From NCBI GenBank assembly GCA_035306605.1, contig DATGNR010000047.1: 64,000 nt of DNA. One strand, written 5' to 3'. Below, piece after piece: positions 24,954 through 34,687 of the stretch. Source of the DNA: Xanthomarina sp035306605 (lineage in GTDB: Bacteria; Bacteroidota; Bacteroidia; Flavobacteriales; Flavobacteriaceae). Each line of letters starts with the position of its first letter. Position 1 is the first letter of the stretch. The translations under genes were made by a program, and so were the position numbers. Under the pieces are notes generated by a model. It was given only the letters and a program-made list of their open reading frames with translations. It was not told the origin of the DNA and searched no databases.

Positions 24954-27167
24954 ATGACAGAACAAGAGCTAGAGAAAGAAAATGTTGCAATTGCCAAGGC
25001 TTATAAAGAGCTACTTCGAGTAAGTTACAGAACACTTACAGATGAAGATAAAAAACTCATTAGAAAAGCTTTTGATGTGGCAGTAGATGCGCACAAAGAC
25101 CAACGACGAAAATCGGGAGAAGCTTATATTTTCCACCCAATTGCTGTAGCTAAAATTGTAGCTCAAGAAATTGGAATGGATGCAACCTCAATTGCTGCAG
25201 CACTTCTTCATGATGTGGTTGAAGACAACGATAATTATTCAATTTCCGATATTGAACGATTATTTGGTGAAACCGTTGCAAAAATTGTAGATGGCTTAAC
25301 TAAAATTTCATCCTTAGACACAGAGATGGATGTGTCTCTTCAAGCTGAAAACTTTAGACGCATGCTCTTAACCCTTAACGACGATGTTAGGGTAATTATC
25401 ATAAAAATTGCCGACAGACTGCATAATATGCAGACTATGGAATCCATGCGTTCAGATAAACAAATAAAAATTGCATCTGAAACCTTATACATTTATGCGC
25501 CTTTAGCACATAGAATTGGGCTCTACAATATAAAATCGGAACTTGAAGACCTAGGTTTAAAATATACCGAACCGGAGGTTTACCACGATATTTTAACGAG
25601 TATTAAAGACAGTAAAGAAGAGCAGGATGCCTATATTGATGAATTTACAAGCGTTATAAAAACCACTCTTGACAAAGAAAAATTAGATTACGAAATAAAA
25701 GGTAGAACTAAATCTATTTTTTCTATTCGTAGAAAAATGCAAAATCAAGGTGTTTCCTTTGATGAAGTTTACGACAAATTTGCCGTTAGGATTATCTATA
25801 AAAGTGAACCCGAAAATGAAAAATTCCTTGCATGGAAAATCTACTCCATTGTAACCGATCACTTTAGACCAAACCCTACCAGACTTCGAGACTGGATTTC
25901 TTCACCTAAATCTACTGGCTACGAAGCTTTGCATATTACCGTTGTTGGACCAAAAGGCAGATGGGTAGAAGTGCAAATAAGAAGTGAGCGCATGAATGAA
26001 GTAGCCGAAAAAGGTTTTGCTGCACACTATAAATACAAACAAGGTAGCGATATAGACGATAGTTTGGACATTTGGATTTCAAGACTCCAAGAAGCTTTAG
26101 AAAATCATGAAACCAATGCAGTTGATTTTGTAGAACAGTTTAAACTTAATTTATATTCCAAAGAAATTTTTGTGTTTACACCTAAAGGTGAATTAAAATC
26201 TCTACCAAAAGGAGCTACTCCTTTAGATTTTTCTTTTAGCATCCATACAGAAGTTGGAATGAAAACCCGTGGAGCCAAAGTAAACGGAAAATTAGTTCCT
26301 TTAAGTCATGTGTTAAAAAGTGGTGACCGTGTAGATATTTTAACTTCCGATTCTGCAAAACCAAATTCAAACTGGCTCGATTATGCAACAACTGCCAAGG
26401 CAAGAAGTAAAATTAAATCGGCCTTAAAAGAAGATAAAAAAGAAATTGCCGAAGAAGGAAAAGAAATTTTAAGAAGAAAATTAAAACAGTTAAAAATAAT
26501 TTTAAACGAAAAGTCGGTTAACGAATTGGTTAATCACTTCAAGTTAAAAACTAGTTTAGATTTATTTTATAGAGTAGGTATTGGAACTATTGATAATGCC
26601 ATGATTAAAGAGTATGCTTCATCTAGAAGTAATGCCTTTATGAGTTATATTAAAAATAAAATCTCTCGAAAACCTACACTTTCCAAAGAAGAACTGGACA
26701 AAGATGAAATTACCTCCAAATACGATTTATTAGTATTTGGAAAGGAAGGAGAAAAACTAGATTACAAATTTGCTAATTGCTGCAACCCTATTCCTGGAGA
26801 TGCTGTTTTTGGATTTTTAACTATAAATGATGGTCTAAAAGTACATAAACAAAACTGTCCGAATGCGGTAAGCCTGCAGTCCAATTACGCATATAGAATC
26901 ATGACTGCAAAATGGATAGATTCTTCGCAACAAGAATTTGCTGCTCAAATTATTCTTTCTGGAATTGACAATTTAGGTTTGGTCAATGATATAACTAAAG
27001 TTATTTCTGCCAACATGCACGTAAATATGAAAAGCTTAAGTTTTCAAAGTGATGACGGCCTTTTTTCTGGAAAAATAAATGTTGTTGTTAAAAACAACAC
27101 CTTACTTAAAAAACTAATGGATAACTTGAAAAAAATTAATGGTATAGATAAAGTATCTAGAGTGTAA
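24954..27167 (+). CDS. rsh: Bifunctional (p)ppGpp synthetase/hydrolase (RelA/SpoT homologue)
   Basis: 737 residues with the full Rel layout. HD hydrolase domain (His61, LLHDVVEDND with His86-Asp87, KIADRLHNM), synthetase domain (GRTKSIFSIRRKM, STGYEALH), TGS (about 405-465, IFVFTPKGELKSLPKGATPLDFSF), a zinc-finger/helical part (FANCCNPIPGDAVFGF with Cys pair) and a C-terminal ACT domain. Hydrolase residues look intact, so it can both make and remove the alarmone. It lies 26 bases upstream of a Fur-family regulator and purA, the latter being a known ppGpp target. Confidence 0.97.
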   Translation: MTEQELEKENVAIAKAYKELLRVSYRTLTDEDKKLIRKAFDVAVDAHKDQRRKSGEAYIFHPIAVAKIVAQEIGMDATSIAAALLHDVVEDNDNYSISDIERLFGETVAKIVDGLTKISSLDTEMDVSLQAENFRRMLLTLNDDVRVIIIKIADRLHNMQTMESMRSDKQIKIASETLYIYAPLAHRIGLYNIKSELEDLGLKYTEPEVYHDILTSIKDSKEEQDAYIDEFTSVIKTTLDKEKLDYEIKGRTKSIFSIRRKMQNQGVSFDEVYDKFAVRIIYKSEPENEKFLAWKIYSIVTDHFRPNPTRLRDWISSPKSTGYEALHITVVGPKGRWVEVQIRSERMNEVAEKGFAAHYKYKQGSDIDDSLDIWISRLQEALENHETNAVDFVEQFKLNLYSKEIFVFTPKGELKSLPKGATPLDFSFSIHTEVGMKTRGAKVNGKLVPLSHVLKSGDRVDILTSDSAKPNSNWLDYATTAKARSKIKSALKEDKKEIAEEGKEILRRKLKQLKIILNEKSVNELVNHFKLKTSLDLFYRVGIGTIDNAMIKEYASSRSNAFMSYIKNKISRKPTLSKEELDKDEITSKYDLLVFGKEGEKLDYKFANCCNPIPGDAVFGFLTINDGLKVHKQNCPNAVSLQSNYAYRIMTAKWIDSSQQEFAAQIILSGIDNLGLVNDITKVISANMHVNMKSLSFQSDDGLFSGKINVVVKNNTLLKKLMDNLKKINGIDKVSRV

Positions 27168-27176
27168 AAATTAATG

Positions 27177-27184
27177 TAAATTTG
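27177..27184 (+). promoter_or_regulatory. -7 element of the Fur-family gene
   Basis: TAAATTTG, exact TAnnTTTG, nine bases before the ATG at 27194 and just after the rel stop, so the regulator can be expressed apart from rel. Confidence 0.5.
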
Positions 27185-27193
27185 CACACAACT

Positions 27194-27646
27194 ATGAGCT
27201 TAAAAACAGATACAAAGAACCAAGAAATTGTAAAAAACGTGTTTACTGCTTTTTTAGAAGAAAACAAGCACCGTAAAACACCTGAGCGTTATGCCATTTT
27301 ACAAGAAATTTATAATAGCGATGAACACTTCGATATAGAGTCTTTATACCTAAGTATGAAAAACAAAAAGTATCGTGTGTCGCGTGCTACGCTTTATAAT
27401 ACCATTGAAATCTTATTAGATTGCGGCTTGGTTAGAAAACACCAATTTGGTCAAAATCAAGCACATTACGAAAAATCGTATTTCGATAAACAACACGATC
27501 ATGTTATATTAACAGATACTGGTGAAGTTATTGAGTTTTGCGATCCAAGAATTCAAAGTATAAAAAAAACTATAGAAGAGGTTTTTGATATTGAAATTAA
27601 AAACCATTCACTCTACTTTTACGGCAACAGAAAAACAAACAAATAA
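27194..27646 (+). CDS. Fur family transcriptional regulator
   Basis: 150 residues from the ATG at 27194 (MSLKTDTKNQEIVKNVF). Winged helix with the family pattern KHRKTPERYAILQEIYNSDEHFDIESLYLSM and SRATLYNTIEILLDCGLVRKH; a metal-binding stretch QAHYEKSYFDKQHDHVILTDTGEVIEF follows with several His and Asp. The C-x2-C zinc pairs of classical Fur are missing, as in some Bacteroidota members. Could sense iron, zinc or peroxide. It is 12 bases upstream of purA. Confidence 0.92.
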   Translation: MSLKTDTKNQEIVKNVFTAFLEENKHRKTPERYAILQEIYNSDEHFDIESLYLSMKNKKYRVSRATLYNTIEILLDCGLVRKHQFGQNQAHYEKSYFDKQHDHVILTDTGEVIEFCDPRIQSIKKTIEEVFDIEIKNHSLYFYGNRKTNK

Positions 27647-27657
27647 CTTATTTTACA

Positions 27658-28929
27658 ATGGCAGTAGATTTACTACTAGGACTACAATGGGGAGACGAAG
27701 GCAAAGGAAAAATTGTTGATGTTCTTACCTCCAACTACAACATTATTGCACGCTTTCAAGGTGGGCCTAACGCTGGACACACGCTTGAATTTGATGGAAT
27801 TAAACACGTTTTAAGAACCATCCCATCTGGAATTTTTCATAAAGAATCAACCAATGTTATTGGTAACGGAGTAGTAATCGATCCAGTGGTTTTCGCCAAA
27901 GAATTGGAAGGTCTAGACCAATTCAATATCGATTATAAAACCAACTTGATTATTTCTAGAAAAGCACACATTATCCTTCCAACACACCGATTGTTGGATG
28001 CTGCAAGTGAAGCTTCAAAAGGAAAAGCTAAAATTGGTTCAACTTTAAAGGGAATTGGACCAACTTATATGGATAAAACCGGTAGAAACGGAATTCGTGT
28101 TGGAGATTTAGAACTTGCCGATTGGAAAGAAAGATATCGTGCTTTAGCAAACAAGCACATAGCCATGATTAACTTCTACAATGTAGATATTCAATACAAC
28201 TTGGCAGAAATGGAAGTAGAGTTTTTTGAAGCTGTGAAAGTTTTAAAATCTTTACAATTTATAGATTCTGAAGAATACCTATACCAAGCCCAAAAAGCTG
28301 GAAAAACTATTTTAGCTGAAGGAGCTCAAGGATCTTTACTAGATATCGATTTTGGAACCTACCCATTCGTAACATCAAGTAACACAACAGCGGCCGGAGC
28401 TTGTACTGGTTTAGGCGTGGCTCCAAACCAAATTGGCGAAGTTTACGGTATTTTTAAAGCCTATACAACACGTGTTGGCTCTGGACCATTCCCAACAGAA
28501 TTATTTGATGAAGTTGGTGCGAAAATGGCAAAAATAGGAAATGAATTTGGTGCGGTAACTGGTCGTGCTAGACGTTGTGGTTGGCTAGATTTAATCGCTT
28601 TAAAATATGCATGTCAAGTTAATGGTGTAACCAAATTAATGATGATGAAGGGTGATGTACTTTCTGGGTTTGACACCTTAAAAGTTTGTACCGCATACAA
28701 GTATAAAGGTGAAACTATAACTCATTTACCATATAATATCGAACCTGAAAACCTAGATCCAATTTATACAGAATTCAAAGGTTGGAAAGAAGATTTAACT
28801 AAAATGACAGAAACTTCTCAGTTCCCAAAAGAATTGAACGACTACATCGATTTCTTAGAAAAAGAATTAGAAATCCCTATTCATTTAGTATCTGTTGGAC
28901 CTGATAGAAAACAAACTATTTTTAGATAA
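27658..28929 (+). CDS. purA: Adenylosuccinate synthetase
   Basis: 423 residues. GTP-dependent ligation of aspartate to IMP, first step to AMP. Diagnostic blocks: LLGLQWGDEGKGKIVD near the N-terminus, GGPNAGHT, KGIGPTYMDKTGRNGIRVGDL, EGAQGSLLDIDFGTYPFVTSSNT and VTGRARRCGWLD. Normal length. Downstream a 15-base stem terminator ends the unit. Confidence 0.97.
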   Translation: MAVDLLLGLQWGDEGKGKIVDVLTSNYNIIARFQGGPNAGHTLEFDGIKHVLRTIPSGIFHKESTNVIGNGVVIDPVVFAKELEGLDQFNIDYKTNLIISRKAHIILPTHRLLDAASEASKGKAKIGSTLKGIGPTYMDKTGRNGIRVGDLELADWKERYRALANKHIAMINFYNVDIQYNLAEMEVEFFEAVKVLKSLQFIDSEEYLYQAQKAGKTILAEGAQGSLLDIDFGTYPFVTSSNTTAAGACTGLGVAPNQIGEVYGIFKAYTTRVGSGPFPTELFDEVGAKMAKIGNEFGAVTGRARRCGWLDLIALKYACQVNGVTKLMMMKGDVLSGFDTLKVCTAYKYKGETITHLPYNIEPENLDPIYTEFKGWKEDLTKMTETSQFPKELNDYIDFLEKELEIPIHLVSVGPDRKQTIFR

Positions 28930-28950
28930 TCAACTTACAAAATACAACAT

Positions 28951-28988
28951 AAGACCTTTCAAGTTATTTAAACTCGAAAGGTCTTTTC
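28951..28988 (+). terminator. Terminator of purA
   Basis: AAGACCTTTCAAGTT (28951-28965) pairs with AACTCGAAAGGTCTT (28971-28985), one mismatch, and a short T run follows. Confidence 0.8.
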
Positions 28989-29032
28989 TATTAAAAATAT
29001 CTTAATGCAACTCAACCGAACGTATTAATCAT

Positions 29033-29040
29033 TATTTTTG
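29033..29040 (+). promoter_or_regulatory. -7 element of the OstA-like gene
   Basis: TATTTTTG, exact TAnnTTTG, 12 bases before the ATG at 29053. Confidence 0.5.
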
Positions 29041-29052
29041 TCAAAATTTATA

Positions 29053-30912
29053 ATGTTGCAACAACCAAGTCAAATTTTACTTAGCTTTTTATTATGCCTG
29101 TTATTCTTTGGCTTTTCTTTCGCCCAAGAACAAAAGCGCATAGAGATTAAATATTCTGGTTTTTTAGAATTTAAAGAAGAAGATGCCCCAGGACTAAAAG
29201 TAATGACCCGTGATGACTCCCAACAAATACACGTCATCCACGAAGGTGTAAACATGTATTGCGACCAAGCTTTACTTTACAGCAACGATGATTTTATTGA
29301 AGCTTATGGCAACGTAAAAATGATTCAAGGAGACACCATTAATATGACTGCCAAATATGTAGAATATAGTGGGAAAACAAAATTGGCTTTTGCTAGTGGC
29401 GAAGTCATTCTTAAAGAGCCAAACTCCACCTTAACTACTGACACTCTGTTTTTTGACCGTGTTAAACAACAATCTTATTATAAAAGTGGCGGTCAGGTAG
29501 TTCGTGATTCTTCAGGAACTATTACCAGTCAAATTGGACGCTATTATATGGATGCAAAAAAATACCAATTTGTAAACAACGTGGTTTTAACACATCCTGA
29601 TTATAAAATCAACACCAAACACTTAGACTTTTATTCGGAAAGTGGACACGCCTATTTGTATGGCCCTTCAACCATTGTTACCGACGAAAGTAAAACCTAC
29701 TGTGAAAAAGGTTTTTACGACACAGAAAACAAAACAGGTTACGGCGTTAAAAAAACAAAGATTGAGTATGACAATCGTGTCTTTGAAGGAGATAGTATGT
29801 ATTTTGACAACAACCGAAATTTTGCCTCTGCAACCAACAACATAAAAGTTACAGATACAGTAAACAAAAGTATTATTAAAGGACATTATGCTGAAGTTTA
29901 CAAGGCTAAAGATTCTGTTTTTATAACTAAAAGAGCTTTGGCAATATCTGTTCAAGAAAAGGATTCTATCTATATCCACGCAGATACGCTTATGGTTACT
30001 GGAAAACCAGATAAAAGAATTACTAGAGCCTTTAGAAACACAAAAATGTATAAGTCGGATATGAGTGGTAAGGCAGACTCCATCCATGTCAATCATCACA
30101 CAGGATTAACGCAACTTATTAATATTTCATCATTATCGTCTAAAGATGCCTTTGCAGTAAAACGTCGACCGGTAATTTGGAATTTAGAAAACCAAATAAC
30201 AGGTGATACCATTCATATTAAATCCAACCCTAAAACTGAAAAACTAGATTCCTTGGTTGTTTTTTATGACGCATTTTTAATTAGCAAGGATACAATTAGC
30301 CAAGATGGATACAATCAGATTTCAGGAAAAAGTCTCATTGGACTGTTCGATGATCAGAACAATTTAAAACAAGTGGACATCCTTAAAAATGCTGAATCTA
30401 TTTTTTATGCTAGGAATGATGAACAAGAACTAGTTGGAATAGACAAAGCAAAATCAGGTAGTATTTCTATCTTTTTTAATGATGGAGAAATTGAGCAATA
30501 CAATCGGTACAACCAAATTGATGCAAAGACTTATCCTGAATCTGAATTCCCCAAAAACGCAAGAAAACTTAGAGGGTTCGATTGGAGAGAAGAAGAAAGA
30601 CCAAAAAATGTAGAAGACTTATTTAGTGATGATCCTCCTTTAAACCTACCTATTATAAAAGGCTTGGATGATTATGTGCCACAAGAAGAGTTTTTCGACG
30701 ACAGTATGATTGGACGGGTTGAAAAAGCACGAAAATCAGAAAAACCAACAATTGAAGCCAATTCGAAAGAAGATAAAGGCAAAAACAAAACATTTAAGGC
30801 TGGTAGACATATTCCACAAGATATTTTGGATGATGCAAAAATGAAGAAAGAGAATACCAAGCCTACAACCAAAACAAAAAAAGGGTTGTTACCAAAAAAA
30901 GTAAGTAAATAA
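29053..30912 (+). CDS. OstA/LptA-like LPS transport protein
   Basis: 619 residues from the ATG at 29053, which directly opens a signal peptide ending FGFSFAQ; an earlier TTG falls inside the -7 element. The body is a long array of OstA-type beta repeats (DQALLYSNDDFIEAYGNVKMIQGDT, KYVEYSGKTKLAFASGEVILKEP, GKADSIHVNHHTG) as in LptA/LptD N-domains, and the last 100 residues are basic and low-complexity. It probably bridges LPS across the periplasm. It abuts the aminotransferase start with no gap. Confidence 0.88.
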   Translation: MLQQPSQILLSFLLCLLFFGFSFAQEQKRIEIKYSGFLEFKEEDAPGLKVMTRDDSQQIHVIHEGVNMYCDQALLYSNDDFIEAYGNVKMIQGDTINMTAKYVEYSGKTKLAFASGEVILKEPNSTLTTDTLFFDRVKQQSYYKSGGQVVRDSSGTITSQIGRYYMDAKKYQFVNNVVLTHPDYKINTKHLDFYSESGHAYLYGPSTIVTDESKTYCEKGFYDTENKTGYGVKKTKIEYDNRVFEGDSMYFDNNRNFASATNNIKVTDTVNKSIIKGHYAEVYKAKDSVFITKRALAISVQEKDSIYIHADTLMVTGKPDKRITRAFRNTKMYKSDMSGKADSIHVNHHTGLTQLINISSLSSKDAFAVKRRPVIWNLENQITGDTIHIKSNPKTEKLDSLVVFYDAFLISKDTISQDGYNQISGKSLIGLFDDQNNLKQVDILKNAESIFYARNDEQELVGIDKAKSGSISIFFNDGEIEQYNRYNQIDAKTYPESEFPKNARKLRGFDWREEERPKNVEDLFSDDPPLNLPIIKGLDDYVPQEEFFDDSMIGRVEKARKSEKPTIEANSKEDKGKNKTFKAGRHIPQDILDDAKMKKENTKPTTKTKKGLLPKKVSK

Positions 30913-32115
30913 ATGGCTATAGATTTTTTTAAATATCAAGCACAAACATCCCCACACCCATTAGCTATGAAAGTTTCTTATGCTAAGGGCTCATATATCT
31001 ATGATGTTAACAACAAAGCCTATCTAGATTTCGTGGCTGGTGTTTCAGCTTGCACTCTAGGTCATGGGCATCCCAAAGTGGTTACCGCCATAAAAGATCA
31101 ATTAGACAAGTACTTACATGTAATGGTCTATGGCGAATACATTCAGGAACCAGCTGTAGAACTGGCTAAATTATTAGCTAAACACTTACCTAATAACTTA
31201 GAAAAAACCTATTTAACTAATTCGGGAACTGAAGCAATAGAAGGTGCTTTAAAATTGGCGAAACGCGCAACGGGTAGAAGCGGAATTATTTCTGCAAAGA
31301 ATGCATATCATGGCAATACCATGGGTTCTATGAGTATTATGGGTTATGAAGAGCGTAAAAGAGCCTTCAGACCCTTGTTGCCAGACACTTCTTTTATTGA
31401 ATTCAATAACGAGGACGATCTAAATAAAATAACTAAAAATACAGCTTGTGTTGTTTTAGAAACTATACAAGGTGGCGCTGGTTTTATTGAACCTAAAAAC
31501 AGATATTTAGAAAAAGTTAGAGAACGATGTGATAAAGTAGGAGCATTATTAATATTAGACGAAATTCAACCAGGAATAGGAAGAACTGGCAAGCTTTTTG
31601 GTTTTGAACATTATAATTGCGTACCTGACATTTTGGTAACAGGGAAAGGTTTAGGTGGAGGAATGCCAATTGGCGCTTTTACAGCATCGGCTAAATTAAT
31701 GGATTTATTACAAGACAATCCAAAATTAGGACATATAACAACCTTTGGTGGACATCCAGTAATTGCAGCTGCAGCATTGGCAACCTTAAAGGAAGTAACG
31801 AAAAGTAATTTAATAGCTCAAACCCTAGAAAAAGAACAGCTTTTTAGAAAACATCTAGTTCATCCGTTAATATTAGGTGTTCGTGGTAAAGGGCTAATGT
31901 TGGCCGCTATGACGCCTTCAGCAGAAATAACAACTGAAGCTATTTTAGCTTGTCAAGACGAAGGACTTATCTTATTTTGGCTACTTTTTGAACCAAAAGC
32001 CATTAGGATAACACCTCCATTAACCATATCGAATGAAGAAATCGTGGAAGGATGTCAAATTATCCTAAAAGTTTTAGATAAAATCCAATCAAAACACAGC
32101 CAACCAACCCGCTGA
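30913..32115 (+). CDS. Class III aminotransferase (acetylornithine/GABA-type)
   Basis: 400 residues, PLP enzyme of fold type I. NSGTEAIEGALKLA binds the cofactor phosphate, LILDEIQPGIGRTGK carries Asp216, and Lys245 in VTGKGLGGGMPIGAF is the Schiff-base lysine. Such proteins transfer amino groups from ornithine-like or omega-amino substrates. There is no argininosuccinate-type gene nearby to fix the pathway. Its start directly follows the OstA-like stop, so they are coupled. Confidence 0.9.
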   Translation: MAIDFFKYQAQTSPHPLAMKVSYAKGSYIYDVNNKAYLDFVAGVSACTLGHGHPKVVTAIKDQLDKYLHVMVYGEYIQEPAVELAKLLAKHLPNNLEKTYLTNSGTEAIEGALKLAKRATGRSGIISAKNAYHGNTMGSMSIMGYEERKRAFRPLLPDTSFIEFNNEDDLNKITKNTACVVLETIQGGAGFIEPKNRYLEKVRERCDKVGALLILDEIQPGIGRTGKLFGFEHYNCVPDILVTGKGLGGGMPIGAFTASAKLMDLLQDNPKLGHITTFGGHPVIAAAALATLKEVTKSNLIAQTLEKEQLFRKHLVHPLILGVRGKGLMLAAMTPSAEITTEAILACQDEGLILFWLLFEPKAIRITPPLTISNEEIVEGCQIILKVLDKIQSKHSQPTR

Positions 32116-32239
32116 TAATCAACAAACCCAGCAATCAATCAAATAAGTGTTCATTACTTTGTTAAAAAGATTTGAGCAAACTTATCATAAAAATAAAATA
32201 GTACCTTAAATTTAGTACTATATCTATATAAAAGTGCTT

Positions 32240-33622
32240 ATGGAGTTTAGTCCCAATAATAATATATCATTAACAAAATTTGAATCGATGTTAAAAACGA
32301 ATCATATTTTGTTTTTTGACTCGGAAGAATTTGAGAATATTATTCATCATTATTTGACCTTGGGTAAAATTTCATTGGCTAAAAAAGCCATTAAATTAAG
32401 CCTGCAACAACATCCCGATTCTATCAATTTAAAGCTTTTTAAAGTTGAAGTTCTGGTGTTTGAAGATAAACTAAGCGAAGCGGATGCTTTACTTAATGAG
32501 CTTCATGATTTAGAACCTAATAACGAAGAAATATACATTCAAAAAGCTAATATTTTCTCGAAAAAAGACAATCATAAAAAAGCCATACACGTATTAAAAA
32601 AGGCATTAGAACTTACTGATGACGTTCAAGATATTTACTCGTTAATAGGAATGGAGTATTTATTCTTAGATAAATTTGAAGAAGCTAAATACTATTTTAT
32701 TAAATGTATGGACGAGGATACAGAAGATTATTCTGCCTTATACAACCTAATTTATTGTTTTGAATTCCTTGATCAACAAGACGAGGCTATTGAGTATTTG
32801 AACAACTTTTTAAATAGAAATCCGTATAGTGAAGTCGCATGGCATCAATTAGGAAAACAATATTATGCCTTAAAAGAGTTTAACAAAGCCTTAACCGCAT
32901 TCGATTTTGCAATTATTTCTGACGATACTTTTGTAGGAGCTTACTTGGAAAAAGGAAAGGTATTAGAAAAACTTAAACGCTATGAAGACGCGCTAGAAGC
33001 CTATTCATTAACACTAGAACTTGACGACGCCACCTCATTTGCTCTACTAAGAATAGGACATTGTTATGAAAAGCTAGAGCAAGACGAGCTGGCTATTCAG
33101 TACTACAATAAAACAATAAAAGAAGACCCTTTATTAGACAAGGGCTGGATTGCTATTACTAAATATTATAACAAAAAAGGAAACTATAAAAAATCGCTTT
33201 ATTATATTAATAAAGCAATAAATATCGATTCCGAAAACATGGCATATTGGAAATTATATGCCCAATTAAATTTTAGATTAAACTTTTTAGAAGAAGCTGA
33301 ACGAGGCTATAAAAAAGCTTTAGATTTAGGAAACTACGAGTTAGAAACTTGGTTGGTTAGAGGCGATATTTTATTAAAACTTGGCGAACCTGAATCTGCT
33401 ATTTTAAATTTTCTTCAAGCTTCTGAATTCTATCCAGAAAATGCTGAAATTGAATATCGACTAGCTGGTTTGTATTTTAGTTTAAATGAAAGTGAAAAAG
33501 GAGAATACCACTTAAAAAACGGACTTTGTTTTAATACGGAATACGCTTTTATTATTGAAGAACTTTTTCCAAAAGTGTATAAAAAACGACAAATTAAAAA
33601 CTTGCTTAAATCCAAACAATAG
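32240..33622 (+). CDS. Tetratricopeptide repeat protein
   Basis: 460 residues from the ATG at 32240; no signal peptide or membrane segment. At least nine TPR motifs run the whole length (for example AWHQLGKQYYALKEFNKALTAF, AYLEKGKVLEKLKRYEDALEAY, LLRIGHCYEKLEQDELAIQYY). A cytoplasmic scaffold is likely; partners are unknown. The aminotransferase upstream and this TPR gene are commonly adjacent in the family. Its start region contains a palindrome around a near -7 element. Confidence 0.88.
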   Translation: MEFSPNNNISLTKFESMLKTNHILFFDSEEFENIIHHYLTLGKISLAKKAIKLSLQQHPDSINLKLFKVEVLVFEDKLSEADALLNELHDLEPNNEEIYIQKANIFSKKDNHKKAIHVLKKALELTDDVQDIYSLIGMEYLFLDKFEEAKYYFIKCMDEDTEDYSALYNLIYCFEFLDQQDEAIEYLNNFLNRNPYSEVAWHQLGKQYYALKEFNKALTAFDFAIISDDTFVGAYLEKGKVLEKLKRYEDALEAYSLTLELDDATSFALLRIGHCYEKLEQDELAIQYYNKTIKEDPLLDKGWIAITKYYNKKGNYKKSLYYINKAINIDSENMAYWKLYAQLNFRLNFLEEAERGYKKALDLGNYELETWLVRGDILLKLGEPESAILNFLQASEFYPENAEIEYRLAGLYFSLNESEKGEYHLKNGLCFNTEYAFIIEELFPKVYKKRQIKNLLKSKQ

Positions 33623-33646
33623 CAAAAACGTCTGATTAAATTTACA

Positions 33647-33654
33647 TACCTTTG
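33647..33654 (+). promoter_or_regulatory. -7 element of the first DUF368 gene
   Basis: TACCTTTG, exact TAnnTTTG, 22 bases before the ATG at 33677. Confidence 0.5.
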
Positions 33655-33676
33655 GTTTTCTATTTTTAAACTAACC

Positions 33677-34687
33677 ATGCAAAGACGTTTTAAAGATTAT
33701 TTTTTCATAACACTAAAAGGGCTTGCCATGGGTGCTGCCGATGCCGTTCCAGGAGTTTCTGGAGGCACAATAGCCCTTATATCTGGCATTTACCAAGAAC
33801 TTATATCCACTATTAGCAACGTTAACATATCCTTGTTAAAAACGCTTCGTACAAATGGGTTTCAAGCTTTTTGGAAAGAATTAAATGGCAATTTTATTCT
33901 AGCTCTTTTACTAGGAATTTTCACTAGTTTCGTAACGTTTATGCGTTTAGCGAAGTATTTAATTGAATTACATCCAATTTTAATTTGGTCATTCTTTTTT
34001 GGACTAATCATAGCCAGTATTTTCTTTGTAGCAAAGCAAATAACCAAGTGGAACCCTATTACTTTTATAGCTTTAATTCTAGGTGCATTTATAGCTTATT
34101 ATATAACTACCTTGCCTTCTATGGCAAGCAATAACAACCCATTATTTTTATTTATAGCAGGAGCCATAGCAATTTGCGCCATGATTTTACCAGGAATTTC
34201 TGGATCTTTTATTTTAGTTATTTTGGGGGCCTATAAAACCTTAAGCGATGCAATACACGACTGGGATTTTAAACGAATCGCGATTTTTGCCGCAGGAGCT
34301 ATAGTTGGTCTATTAAGTTTTAGTAGAGTTTTAAAATGGCTATTTAAACATTATCAAAATACTACTTTAGCCTTATTAACAGGTTTTATTGTGGGTTCAT
34401 TAAATAAAATTTGGCCTTGGAAAAAATCCTTAACTGTATTAAATGATGCTACTGGTGAAGCCTTACAATTTTCAGAAGTTTCAGAATTAGGAACACTAGC
34501 CGTATACCAACAACAAATAAATGATTTTGAATCGTATAAGGTTGTTACAGAGGAAAGCGTGTCACCTTTTGTATACACATCCATAAATAATGGCGAGAGT
34601 TCTCAATTAATACTTGCCATATCACTAATTATCGTAGGATTTTTAACTATTTTTATTCTCGAAAAGATAGGTAACAAACAAGCATAA
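33677..34687 (+). CDS. DUF368 membrane protein (polyprenyl-phosphate translocase, first copy)
   Basis: 336 residues, about nine transmembrane helices. The duplicated family signature reads GLAMGAADAVPGVSGGTIALISGIY near the N-terminus and MILPGISGSFILVILGAY near residue 170, the inverted-repeat glycine-rich loops of DUF368. Characterised members (PopT) flip undecaprenyl phosphate back across the inner membrane so it can be reused. Immediately followed by a paralogue; the stop and next start share one base (TAATG). Confidence 0.9.
   Translation: MQRRFKDYFFITLKGLAMGAADAVPGVSGGTIALISGIYQELISTISNVNISLLKTLRTNGFQAFWKELNGNFILALLLGIFTSFVTFMRLAKYLIELHPILIWSFFFGLIIASIFFVAKQITKWNPITFIALILGAFIAYYITTLPSMASNNNPLFLFIAGAIAICAMILPGISGSFILVILGAYKTLSDAIHDWDFKRIAIFAAGAIVGLLSFSRVLKWLFKHYQNTTLALLTGFIVGSLNKIWPWKKSLTVLNDATGEALQFSEVSELGTLAVYQQQINDFESYKVVTEESVSPFVYTSINNGESSQLILAISLIIVGFLTIFILEKIGNKQA

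Noticed and set aside
29642..30099. Frames inside the OstA-like gene in other registers
   Set aside because: Overlap a well-supported long gene and show no family features; treated as shadows, as for similar frames elsewhere.
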